From Nephromyces sp. MM_2019 (lineage: Eukaryota > Apicomplexa > Aconoidasida > Nephromycida), in NCBI GenBank assembly GCA_015657535.1, contig JADHZB010001838.1, positions 54,394 through 118,393 on the forward strand: a DNA stretch of 64,000 nucleotides, given 5' to 3'. Both the position numbers and the translations under genes were made by a program. The notes under the pieces are model-generated. The model saw nothing but the letters and a program-made list of their open reading frames with translations. It was not told the DNA's origin and ran no database searches. Shown piece after piece: positions 11,806 to 23,800 of this stretch (within the stretch, counting starts at the first letter, position 1; every line of letters begins with the position of its first letter).

Positions 11806-14800
11806 ATGATGGAGACTGAGGAGATCCTGAGAAAGGCAGTACAAGGCTCCTCCTGCTACGAAATTTTTAGAATATTCAAATTCTTGGATTATCAATCTTT
11901 ACTGAAGGTATCATATATATTACAAAGAAGGCTTGTTTGGCACCTGGTTAACGGCGTGCATATTGATAGCTGCTTATCTTGCGAAATAACTTGCGCTGTG
12001 ATAATTCTAGTTTTCATATTTAAACCTCATGAACTAATAAAGAACGTAACTGGGGCAGCACGGCACATGCAATGATTCTGTACTTTGCTGCTGCATATAA
12101 ACACATATCATACCTTCCTACTATCAAAAAATCCTGCATATTTGCAGGTTTTACGATTTTCAGTCTTACAATTATCATAATTTACCAAGTAAAGAAAGAG
12201 ACTCTTATATTTCATAGTGGGCTTGCAGTAATACTGCCACATACAATTTGTGTAGTTTGGAGAAGATAAAGCACTCTCTATTGCTACTGTGTAGCTTCAT
12301 AGGAATAAAGAAAGCGGTATGGGTGATGCGTAGGAAGCATATCTTTAGACTACAAAGTCTCAATAAGCATAGGATCATAGAGTCGAGCTCTAGGTTTTAT
12401 TCTGGAAGCGCTGAAAATGTTCCTATTTGCACCCATATATACTGTGATACTTTGCAACTAAGTAATAATTGCGCAGGCTTCACGCGGGAGGTCCTATCTA
12501 TGTAAGTGTACGACGGTGCGAAACGCTGAAAGTACTTCGCGCTGTGCTTCAGCACAAAGCTCTACTAACAATACTAAGCGAACAAGAATGCGTTAAAAAG
12601 CTCTCTGGAATTATATTTTCACCCAGAGTAACTTTTTTGAGCGCTGCAACTTGCCTATAGATTCTGAATTGAAACAAAAAATTCCAGCTAGTTTACACCA
12701 TCATCTACTTACCAGATAAGCACCACACAAATAATTTTTTTTATTCTGATGTTACGCTGTACTCCTCGAAATATTAAATATCGAAGCTGTTCACCTGTTT
12801 ATAACAAATATACTGAGTATACCTAAATAAAAACTGGTATTGCCTACAGGCCTGCCTTGTATGCCAAAAATGGAAGCATATATGCAGTATCCCGAAGCTG
12901 CACGACACTTTGGTGCTGGCTGGCAGCACCAGATGCTCACTTCTAATGATTCAAACTTTGAAGGAATGTAAAAAAGGTTTAATTTCTAACATATCACAGA
13001 ATATAAGGCATCTATGCTTAGTCAGTCAGAGCGAAAGCGTGTGCCGAAGATTGCTAAAATGCCCAGATTTGTCAAACTTGGAAAAGCTGGAATGCTGGAA
13101 GTGTTTTCCAGTAGCTGAAACCAAAACAATGCTGCGAGAATGTACGCAGCTAAAGTCGTTGTCGCTGAATTTCACTGATAGCGACTTGGCATTATCAGAA
13201 AATTATTTCAATGACGATCCTCAGGTATTAGAAAATAGTTAAATAGGCAGAAAAAATCAGATGATGCTCGGACATGTAGCTATCATATTCGCAGTTCAAG
13301 TTTTGCACAATAGAAATTTGGTGCTATGCTTCAATAAAGGATTAGGCTTCATCTGAACAGTTGAAAAATGTATGAAAATAAAGCTTGCGTACTATAATTT
13401 AGTAGCACTATCTTTTGGGAGAGTGGTTATCAGTGCAATCACTTGTGCTAACTGTTGGCACCTCGTAAGCTTGTAAAGCATTTGTAGCAAGATTCATTTC
13501 ACTTTGTATGCAGCGAGAAGAAAAACCTGTATTACCTAATTTTATGCTTTTTCATTCTTACAAAGCGATATAGTTTTCAGTCATCAGGTTTTGAACGCAT
13601 TCCCAATGAAAATGCCCTGCATATAGAGTATTTCAAAAGACTGAAGCTCTTCGAGCGAATCTATTCATGCAATTAAAAATCAATGGTACTTACTGCTAGA
13701 ATTACGATTGGGCCTTAAAGTTGCAAATACGGGAACTTCTAGCTTAAATTCATCTAGGCCTCACAGAGATCAGTAAATTTTGAATCTTGATGTGTTGTTT
13801 TGATCGCACAGGGTGATTACATATTGCCCGAATTACGCCATCTACAAAGCCTAACTCTAGGAGAAATCCCGCACGGGAAGGTGCTAAAGTTATCTGCGAA
13901 CGGTCCCTTTAAAAGCGAGTTGCTACACCTGGACTTAACTTTTTCTGTAAGAGTGAAGTAAACCCATCTTAGTGCTAAAGCTGCTCAACCACTTATTAAT
14001 ACTTTTTGAATGGACGTGGGGGCTCTGCTAGTTCATCAGTCATATTTGAAGCACGATTAGGATAACTGCATGTGCAAAGACTAGAGAAAAATTTGCGCCT
14101 GCTTTATCATTTATGTTAAGATACTAATATAAACCGATAGATAGGCACTACTTTGCTTTTGAGTTTGGGCTACGCTCACCCCTGAAAGGAAATTTATTCA
14201 AAGAAAGCGGAAATTTTACATGCATGTATATTGCTAAGCGAAGTGTTGCAAGGAAATACTTTTTAAATAGTTGAGACTGCGCGTTAGAACTTTTTTGCGG
14301 TGATAGTATACTTAAGTTTTAGGTGTAGCCTGGTGTGAATACCCAAGTTTTTGCAGGAATAGCTTTGAACTTATTCCTTTTTAATCATTTGCTGCGCTAA
14401 TGAGTGGGGAAAACATTGGCCCTCTTAATAGCTTTTTCGATTAGGTTAAATTGGCATCAAAATTAAAAAATGTACTTTGCAGAATGGTTCGATTGATAGT
14501 ATCGCTATTTACATTCTGAAGTTGGGGCTAGCTCCTTCCTTCCTCAGCCTGCTTTGCTCTAAGCCAAAGAATCCAGTAAGATTTACACTTTTGCAGCGTG
14601 ATCTTCTTCCCTTAAGGAGCGGTTCCTTCGACAATCTGCTAGAGCTTGTCAGAGGCAGCAGGAAGCTAAGCGAAGTTTACTTTCGTACACCACATGTGAG
14701 GTATGAGCAACAAATTGCTAGTATTCAACATATTTTAATCTTGCCATGTAGAAAGGTGAACTTTTCGAAAATGAAGCAAGCGGTGTGTAACGAAACCTCA

Positions 14801-17800
14801 AGATTATGTTGCTATAAATATGGGGGATTTGCAGCTATATGAGCAATGGAACGCAATAGAGCAGGAATAAAGACAAGCTGAAGTTTTTATGTAAATGCCA
14901 TAAGCATCCCTGATATGGCATTGTGCAAAGAAATTCCTCACACTGTATACAATTGAATTTCTTTTTGTTATAGTATCCGAAGGGAAGTAAGTCAGCTAGC
15001 CGTATCGCTTCTGAATAAGGTATCCCCTTATAACTCCATAAAATCTTTGGATATCCCTTTGATCTTTGAGGACCTTACAAGGGTCATCCAGAAAGTGCAT
15101 ATGCTAAGGCACATAGGAGCAGATGAAGTTTCTCTCGGAGTTGGGCATGGCATGCCGGAAGCTTTTGACTTTATAGATAAGATTCGCGGAGTAAAAACAT
15201 TAAATATAAGAGAAAATTGGAGGGCAGGGATGAGGCAAATAAAATTTTTGAAGCATTGCGCTGGACTAGAGTCTGCACACGTTGGGTTAGCCAAAGTTTG
15301 CTTCAAACAGTCAGGACATGATAGTAAAACTGACACCCGAAACTCAGTTTTATGATATGTGCTGCGTTTTTCCCTGCACAAGCTTACTGGAAATAAGATC
15401 ACAAGCCTTCTTAGAGTTTAGATACCTTTATGGTAGAGTATTGGCTTTTTAACATAATGTTTAGGGTCCTTTCAAAGTAAGAGTTAACAAATTTTCCCCA
15501 TTTTAACATACTCAATTTCTCATAAATCGTCCAGAACGTCATCGAATTGCATGCTTAGCGGTAATAATCCCTGTTATTTATATAAAAGCATTAGGCTGAA
15601 TCCAAAATATAATTTAGTCAAAGCTATAATATATTCTGTTTGGGGTAAATGTAAAAATTCATACTCCACTATAATGTGTTACAGCGATAAATTAATGAAT
15701 TATGATCGAAGTCATTTCAAGCGCGACAGATTTAGCAGTCCTTTTTCAGTTCAAAAAAATAAGCAAAAGTGGTTTTAGAATGTGTGGTACAGAGTTCCAT
15801 GGGTGGGGGATGAGCACATACGGTAAATATGTTACAGGATCCTTAAAAAAATTTCAGGAAAATAACGAATTGGAATTTGAGAGACGTGGATCAGCTCTGC
15901 TATCATTTTAAGAACTTCCTACCGTTCACGTGGACAGTTTCTGGGGAAATTATTGTAAGTTTCATGCTCTTCATAAAATTGCTAAGACTGAAAATTAGCA
16001 CTTAAAGTACCCTATCGCGCCCAAAAGTGCATTTCTTCATTTATTGCTAATAAATATTACTATATGGGTGGAATGTTAATTACAAAGTTGCACTTACTAT
16101 GAGTGGAAGAGTATTTCTAAGACGCCTTTCATAATATTTTACAACTCCTATGACTAAGAAGCTTGAATGGCGTGTAGATTCTTTTTCTCAAGATAATAAT
16201 GCACCTAACTCGTAGATACAATTATTATCTCAAAAACACATTTTATTCTTGAAGCGAAATACCGGAATAGTTTCAATTTTAGCTTCGCCTTACTATCCCT
16301 ATGACACCATTTACATTGCATGTACTTTAAAATACTAATGCAGGCCTCTTAAGGCTATCTAGTATAGTAGCATAACTCTTCATGGAATTCTTTTCGTTAA
16401 TAATACTTTCAGCTTGGAAAAAAAGAAATAAGATTTCTTTCCAAAGCTTAAAGGCGGAAAATGTTACTGTTACGATGCCTTTCATCGTCATTAGAATTTT
16501 CTTAAATTATATGGAGAGCGCGTATATGGATAATCTCAGGAGTCAAGCAAGCTCACAATACACCATACTGAACTTCAGCAATATCTACACTGTCAAAATT
16601 TGATTGAAAACGATATTTTTCTCCTTAATAGAAAAGATTTAAAGCTTTAGTTGGCCTCCAAAGTGTTACGCTGAGCCTAAATAATACGTTTCTGTAATAT
16701 AATTCTGAACTTTACAATAAAAAAAAGCATTTCAAGCATTTAAATAGTGTGTTTATACTCTTTTGGGGGTTCATGTAATCAAAAACAAAAAATTCGTGCT
16801 AGCGTTTAATTGACGGTAATTATGAGAGCTTGAGGTGAGGAAGTGATAGCAATTAAGCACATTTTTTCAAGCTGCGAGAAGCATATTTTCCATGTGCAGG
16901 GCCTGTTTTACTTCTAAAAAAAAATTTTTATGCGTTATTTCAAACATTAAAGAAAAAGTATTCTATGCCAGGCATAATGCTATGATATTAATATAAGCTA
17001 GAAATAAACCGGGGCAACAAAACAAGAGGCTCGATAAGATTACCTAGGATTTCTTATTGGGCTTTGCCGGTATTACAAAACCGCAGGCATATTAGCAAGA
17101 GTAAAAACTCCAACAATTTTTGTAAACAAATTTATTTTGATATCTATTCTTATAAAAACTGCCCTCTAAAAGAAAATTCACACTTTCTGTGGGGTTTTTT
17201 AAAGGTATTCATAACTTACGACCAGAAAGGGTTTCTAGAGTATCTTCTCTACGCAATGAAAGAATCCTTAAAAACTTTAAACAACTGGAATGTGTTAACT
17301 CAATAAGTTAAAGCCAAAGGAAGTGGGTGTTATTTTCAAACATGTTATTTATTTTCTTCTTTGCTAAGCATGTTGGGGAAGTTTTTTAAGAGCCTCAAAT
17401 CCTGTGCGTGTCAAGCTCCGTACATCATGCCTTTGCATACAAGACAAAGATACGTTTAACAATATGAGTAAAACGTGCGTTCGGTGTCCATGGCTTCGCC
17501 AGTTTACCTGGTTACTTGTATCACGGTAAATCTGATGCTTAGCACGGTGGTATTTTTTCAGATATTTTGGTATAAACAGTTATCAAAGTCTATTTTTCCA
17601 TCTCAAGCCGCGTTCATTCATTATACTACAACCATAGAATTATCACGTACTGTCCCAAGCCGAAATTGACAAAAGATAGTCCTCATTGCTGTGCTTGCTA
17701 TAATGGATATTGAGGTCATGACAATATAGCTTCACTCCGCACGGCGAAATAATGAATTCTTTAGCACTATTTTAAGTTTTTCAGCAAGTGATACGTTAGT

Positions 17801-19973
17801 TTTCATGGGGTCAGCTATTTGAAAAGCTCCTAGATATCTAATATATCTAGATTGCTTACGGCTAGTGCACTATTTACTTGTAAAAAATACGGGGAAGAAA
17901 CCGAAAAAGTAATGGTTTTCAGTGAGAATAAAAGCTTTATAAAAGAATTTGGTGGCTGCATGGTACTCTGCGGAGATGTATATAGGCCCAAGGAAAAAAT
18001 CGAACTCAATTTAGAGCTTATGTTATCAACAAGACGGGTGGCTTCAAATCTATCTCATTGAGTAATAACATAGGTAGACGGAAGTAAGCCAATTCACGCA
18101 ACAAGTAAAGTAAACTTGTGTTATGGCTGCTTTAGTGAGTAAAAGCGTTCTTTTATAAGCTTTTATGGTTCTTGATAACATTGATTAAATAAACTAGATC
18201 AGCTGATAAAAAAAAGGAAGCTCATTTTAAGTATAGGCAATCATTCTGCACTACACACCCCGCTTACTTTGCTGAAAAATTTAAATCGACTTGAAAGAAA
18301 CTTAGCCTCAGCCTTTGTCCTAGCGAAGTTTTTATCGGCATGCCTCTCGTTAAAAAGCGCTTTCTGATATATTGCTGCGTATGTATATACAAAAGGACTA
18401 CCCTGAAGTCACTGCACTACGCTTATCCAGTAAGACAACCTGGTAATTCATGCTATCAGGGTGCATAATAACTTACTATATGAGCGTTGATGAGACAAAA
18501 TTTAACCTTATTAAAAAAGTGTTTTTGCTGAAACCCATTAAGACAATGGGCATAACGCTATTTTGAGGGCAAACGCAACCCTCTAAAAAGGTAAAATACG
18601 TATAAGTATGCTTTAAGCAAGAACAAAGGTACTGGCGCAATTAATGTTTTAAAAAGGAGATACTTTTCAAGCTGTTACAACCTTAAAAGATCATGCCAGC
18701 ATCAAATGACTCAGGCATACAATTCATAAAATTTTAAACATCAAAATATGTACCTTGTGACCATTAATTTAATCTTACTGAAATTGAATTGGCGATAATA
18801 TTTTCGCTGCCATACGTAAAGAGCCGCTGTTGGCACAAGAAACATACAAATTTGCTCTAACTTTAATTCTGTAATATAAAGGGAAAACATTAAAAATTCG
18901 AATCGTTTATTTAAGCGACTCCACTCATGCATATATATGAAGCTCTTTTTTAGTGCATCAGAAGATATGGATGAATTGCTTTGCCTTTCATTATCTTTTC
19001 GAAGCAAAAAACAGTGGGGTATCAACTTTAATTCCTAAAATCATCTGTCTCCTCATTAGCTTTTTTATCTATGGGTACAAGTATTTATGCCTGCTGGCAA
19101 GCCTTTAAAAAACAAAACCTGTTGCACTGCATACGTTATTGTTTAAAACTCGTAAATTCTCTCCATTCTGGTGTTGTAAGAAATTAAGCCCTTTGAGTTG
19201 ACCGAGCTTTAGCCAGAGTACTATTTATATAAAGCATGCTTCTTCAGAAGCTGCACCTTGGATTGCGTATAGTACGCTGCCTGTTAGATCAAACTAGTTT
19301 AAAATGAAAAAAAAAGAGTTCTTCAGTAGTTAAGATATTCACTATGTCAGCGACAGTACTCTCAAACGATCGTGTACTTCATCAGGAATTCAACTATAAA
19401 ACTGGTAAGCCGCCATTCATAATACAAAAAATGGTCAGCAAAAATAGTATCTGCGCGTTTTAATTGCGGGTGACTGCATTTTTTTTCTGTAGCACAAGGA
19501 TCATGGACTTTTGTACCTCACGTAGCGAGCTGGCAGATGCCAGAATGCCATGAAAACTATAGAATAGCAATTTAACCACTAGGAATGGTAGCCATAGTAA
19601 ATTTAAGGCGATTTTTTAAAAATTTAAGCCAACCTAAAGGAAGCACGCATAGCAAGTTCTTTGATGGACGCATTTCAACCTTACACTATGACATGCATTG
19701 CAGCAATCTAGGACGTGGAATTTCGAAGCTAGAGCTTTCATTTTGTTTAACTGCTGACTTCCCATCGCTGCGAGTTTATACCTAATGAGGCACTACGGTT
19801 TGCCGTTCAAGCTGAACTTCCTAATTATTTACCAAAAAAATATTTCAGCAATATTTTTTTTTGCCAAAGCATTGACTTTGAAACCGTTTATTCTTCAGTT
19901 CATAAAGGTAAGGGAAAGTCCTTATCTGAAGCTGTCTACAGAGATTGTCACCAACAGCTTTTCCAAGCGGTAG
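11806..19973 (+). CDS. F-box/leucine-rich-repeat protein, multi-exon (middle exons partly unresolved)
   Basis: Exon 1 (11806-11907) and exon 2 (12850-13224) join in phase 0 to give an F-box: YEIFRIFKFLDYQSLLK then ACLVCQKWKHICSIPKLHD, matching the usual pattern of IFxFLxxxxLLxxxxVCxxW. Leucine-rich repeats follow in exon 2 (LSNLEKLECWKCF, CTQLKSLSLNFTD), exon 3 (13812-13946, LRHLQSLTLG, ELLHLDLTFS), exon 4 (14483-14700) and exon 5 (from 14974; ends before 15355, donor unresolved). Later candidates are 15858-15954 (ITNWNLRDVDQLC), 16454-16521, 17851-18037, 19583-19773 (GISKLELSF) and a terminal exon 19899-19973 (FIKVRESPYLKL) with its stop at 19971-19973. Phases agree for exons 1-5, for 15954 to 16454, for 16521 to 17851 and for 19773 to 19899; exons are missing elsewhere. 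Family role: SCF ubiquitin-ligase substrate receptor, F-box binding Skp1 and LRRs binding the target. A split into two genes is possible. Confidence 0.66.
12477..12660 (+). other. Open segment inside F-box/LRR intron 1, possible alternative exon
   Basis: An open + frame of about 60 codons lies after a plausible acceptor (gcgcag at 12471-12476) and contains an LRR-like RRCETLKVLRAVLQ. The chain from exon 1 to exon 2 is perfect in phase without it, so it is at most an alternative exon or a chance frame. Confidence 0.2.
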
Positions 19974-20240
19974 GAAGATGCTAATCGGCCCTGGTGCAGC
20001 TGCCATCCCATTAGTAAGCCAGAGGCCGGGTAGCCCCTAAGGCTCTATTGGACCGCCGACGCCGAGCCAGCAGGAACTAACCGTAGGCCCGAGATAACGA
20101 GCGTGTGATACATGACAACATACAAACGTTGACGGTAGAGACGAGGATGTGCCTAACAACAACTAGGCACTAAGTGGTGCCTAAGTTGACTAAGTGGTAG
20201 CCTACCTGCGATCACACTCCTCTGCGTAGTTATGACGATT
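19974..20240. other. GC-rich island of unknown nature after the F-box/LRR gene
   Basis: Immediately after the terminal-exon stop, about 250 bases are clearly richer in G and C than the flanks, with short near-repeats such as ggcactaagtggtgcctaag and aactaggcac around 20160-20200. No open frame of note runs through it on either strand. It could be a structured RNA, a mobile-element remnant or a 3' UTR element; I do not recognise it. Confidence 0.35.
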
Positions 20241-20878
20241 CAATAGTAATCCATCTGGTAACGCAGTATATTGTCGCTCTCCGCTTTTTTATAACAGTTT
20301 TTAAGGCTGATGAGACCGTAGAAAGGTCTTAAGCAAACAAGCACATAAAAAATCCTAGCAAGGTAATAAAAAAGAATCGCATATATGATGCTAGTTTGAA
20401 TAAAATTATGAGCACAATAGAAGTTAAAATCCAATTATTATGTTCAAATAAAACTACGAAGCGTTGGGGGTATTTTTTGTAGAGCACCAGGATACAAGCT
20501 GAAAATTTCACTTCGTACTGACAAGCTGCTTCTAAACCATGCTGAAAACATATGCTAGGAACTTAACTCCTTTCATAGTGCGGCTCCGCTAGATATATTC
20601 TTTATGTATATATAAGCTGCTTAAATGGCATTACATAGCGCCGCGGCGGAATGAGTTGCCCGTGATCACCAGCGCAAAGCCACAATCTTCGTTTGATTGT
20701 GATACGTAATCACCTGATAACTGTCTAAATTTTTCTTTAGGCTATGAAAAGAAGCAGCAAAGCACGTAACGTGTCATTGAGTGGTACATTCAGGTGTCAT
20801 TTACCATCAGCTCTCCGAAAAATATTTTCGTTCAAGCAAAGCAGAATTTTTAAATTGAGATACCTTCTGAATCACTAG

Positions 20879-23800
20879 CTTCTCAAAATTAATATGTGTG
20901 GGTCAAAATGCCTTAATTTTGATGTTACCAGCTTACGTATGCTGTATGCATCCAACAGGCTGAAAACACTCATCATTGACTCTGGTAGTATCCCAGTCGC
21001 GTATTATAGGATTTTACGTGAGGATAATAATTAATTTTTGTAAATCCTAGTAAGTTATTGTGCTCCTTTAAAAAGTTGGGAGCTTGTTCAGATTGTAGTA
21101 TGTAAATACTTGCTTCTTTTGCAGTAAGCTATTGTCCGTAGTACAGTTAATGGCATATTTAAGCCATTTGAAATTCCCTTCCATTAGTTCAAAAGGACTT
21201 CAATGCTGTCTATACTATTGCTTGACTTCAAGATGATGGCTCTATTTTAGCGCTATTAAAACATCACAATTTTTCGCGTGGGTAACTCGCTCGTTTGCGC
21301 TGAGTTAAAGGCTGTATGACAGTTCTCCAGTTTGTCATCAGCACAAAAAACTTCGGCTTGAAAAACTGCTGAAGTTAGAAGTTGTAGCGCTGTGATCTTA
21401 TTGAATACTGTAATTACATAGCTGCAAATTAATTTCGTTGTAATATACTGCAGTGGGAAAGATACGAATCATATAAAGCCCTGGAGGACATGCTCATTTA
21501 GTGTAAATTAGACTACTACACATCCCGTCCAGATGGTCTACAAATTTTGAAGATATTGCACTGCTCAGTAGGAGCATAGGAGAATTGGGAGCTTCTAATA
21601 TTAAGAAAAGAGTATGCAGCACTTTTAATAATACAGTACTTATTGTACTGCTATATCTGAAGCAATAATGTCCTTCACCGGCCGTCAAATATGTAAAACT
21701 CAGCGCATATTTCTAGTAAAGGAGTTTCTCAGCCTCTTAATAATAGCTCGACTTACCACTCCTCCATATACATTGATATAAACTTTTCATATCAAATGAA
21801 ACATGAGCAAATTTAGTTGCATCGTCAGAATGAAAATTGAAAAGCGTGCCTACAACCAGTAATTATTGCATTATATATATTCGTAGGAAGTGACAAATAT
21901 TCATTTGAACAAAAGTTATGAATTACATTTACAACGAACTTCAAAATTGCTACAGATAGTTCGAAATACATAAGACACTTGCAGGCCAAAAACTGTTTTC
22001 AATTAATTTGATGAAATGAAAGATAGCAATTTTAGTCAGCACTATCTCTGTTTAATACACAGCAAGATTGTAGCCCAAAGGATTAATGAAAATTACGTCA
22101 CAACTTGCTTCAGCAGCTAAGAATGCCGGGCCATTCAGCAAATTTTGTGACCAAGCTGGTCAGGATGGGCCATGGAAGGCGCATTACGACACCTCTTACT
22201 GAGCCTCCAGTCATCGAAGTAAGTCCATTGTAATGAAAAGGATCACGTTTAACTCAAGTTATCACCGTAGCACGAAGTTTCCAAATGCCTGCGTTGTATC
22301 TGCATGAAATTTTGAGTTAAGTCCTATACGTTTAAGCGTACTCTATAGGTGAATACCTATGAATTACTTGATCACAAAGATAGCAGAGTTATGGGAAGTT
22401 TGCTACGCACTGTGCAAAACGTTGTGGGTTTCAAAGAAATTAATTCCATGTGTTCTTATAGGTTTCCATCGGGGTAATAGGATTCAGATATCCTGGTTAC
22501 GAAGGTGCCTTTATTACTATATACAAAGATGCAGATCCTCCAGGTATATACTGCAACCAAAGGTGAGCCACTAAACAGCAGCTTTTTCTTAATTATAAAA
22601 ATCTATAAAAGCGGTAAAAGAAAAAACGGAGTGCTTCAAAGCGTAAGCTACTGATGTTGCGATGGTTTAAAGAGTATTTGTGATTGTAAAGATGCACACA
22701 GAAACTAAAACTGTGAAAACGAAATTAACAATATATCCGCTCTTAGTTTAAAGTACTCTGGGATGCCACTTCTGCGCGTTTGAGCAGCATGGAGTAACAG
22801 ATATAGAGGTTGTTAGGGGTTATAGTGAACCTCCAGCATCAAAATGTTGCATAGCATTTCAACCAAGAAGTGTATCATGATTTCAGGCCTTTGTTCAGCT
22901 GTATGAATCCTGGCACTGATTCCACCGTCGTGGAAAATTGACATGATTTACTCTCGATAACAGCAAAAGTCACAAAATTTAGGGGTTGGATATATCAGAA
23001 AATCAAAAGATTTGGTTTTTTTGAAGATAGCAGAATGGCGCGTATGACCCGGATTTATGCACTTATTATTCGGTTAAACGTTACCTTCAATAAAACGGCT
23101 GTAAGGAAATAGACCTCGTGACATGCCTAGCGATCTTAGTCCTGGCATGCAGTGGGCCTATGTTCATTGATTTAAAAGCTTTTCATTAAGCGGAAGTTCC
23201 CACCAATAAAATATTAATCATAGTGCTCGGTTGCCAGCCAATCGGGATAACCTCGTAGCGAACGAAACCTGTGTTTTGGGAAATGAACGATAAATTTAAT
23301 CCGTGCCACTACCACTTACTCTTAGCGGCTGCTGCAGGGAGAAGAAATTTGATGAAGCTTATCGAGGGAAGCGATCTTGGTGTTTTTTTGCCTCTTAATA
23401 CCATGCATGAGTTTAATCTGTTTCGATGGAAAACGAGCAGGCCTCTTCTTAATTTTTAGTCTAGCTTTTTCTGAGCTTCATGACCGCTATGAAACTGAAA
23501 TTGCTGTTAATGAGCTACAAGTTACATTTTCTCTGCACACATTGATGTGCCGTATGGTACATCATGCTTCAATAGGAATTTCCGCAAATTTCAGAAGACA
23601 TATAGCACTCTATAAGGCTGCCAAAGAAATTCTTGACTATTTAGTGCTACAAGTAAGTAAGAAAAAGTGCAATTTTGTGATAAACTGCGAGACTGTTCAT
23701 GCATGTGTCCGTTAGGATGGTAGCTGAAGGAGATATGCGAATCTTGAAAGATTCACTGTTTCTTCAAAAGAACTTTGAACCAATGTTGACGCGTTAACAC

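Noticed and set aside
15028..15402. 124-codon - strand frame
   Set aside because: Antisense to an LRR exon whose splice phase and leucine spacing are convincing on the + strand.
18741..19025. 94-codon - strand frame inside the F-box/LRR gene
   Set aside because: No recognisable domain or partner exon; likely a chance frame in an unresolved intron.
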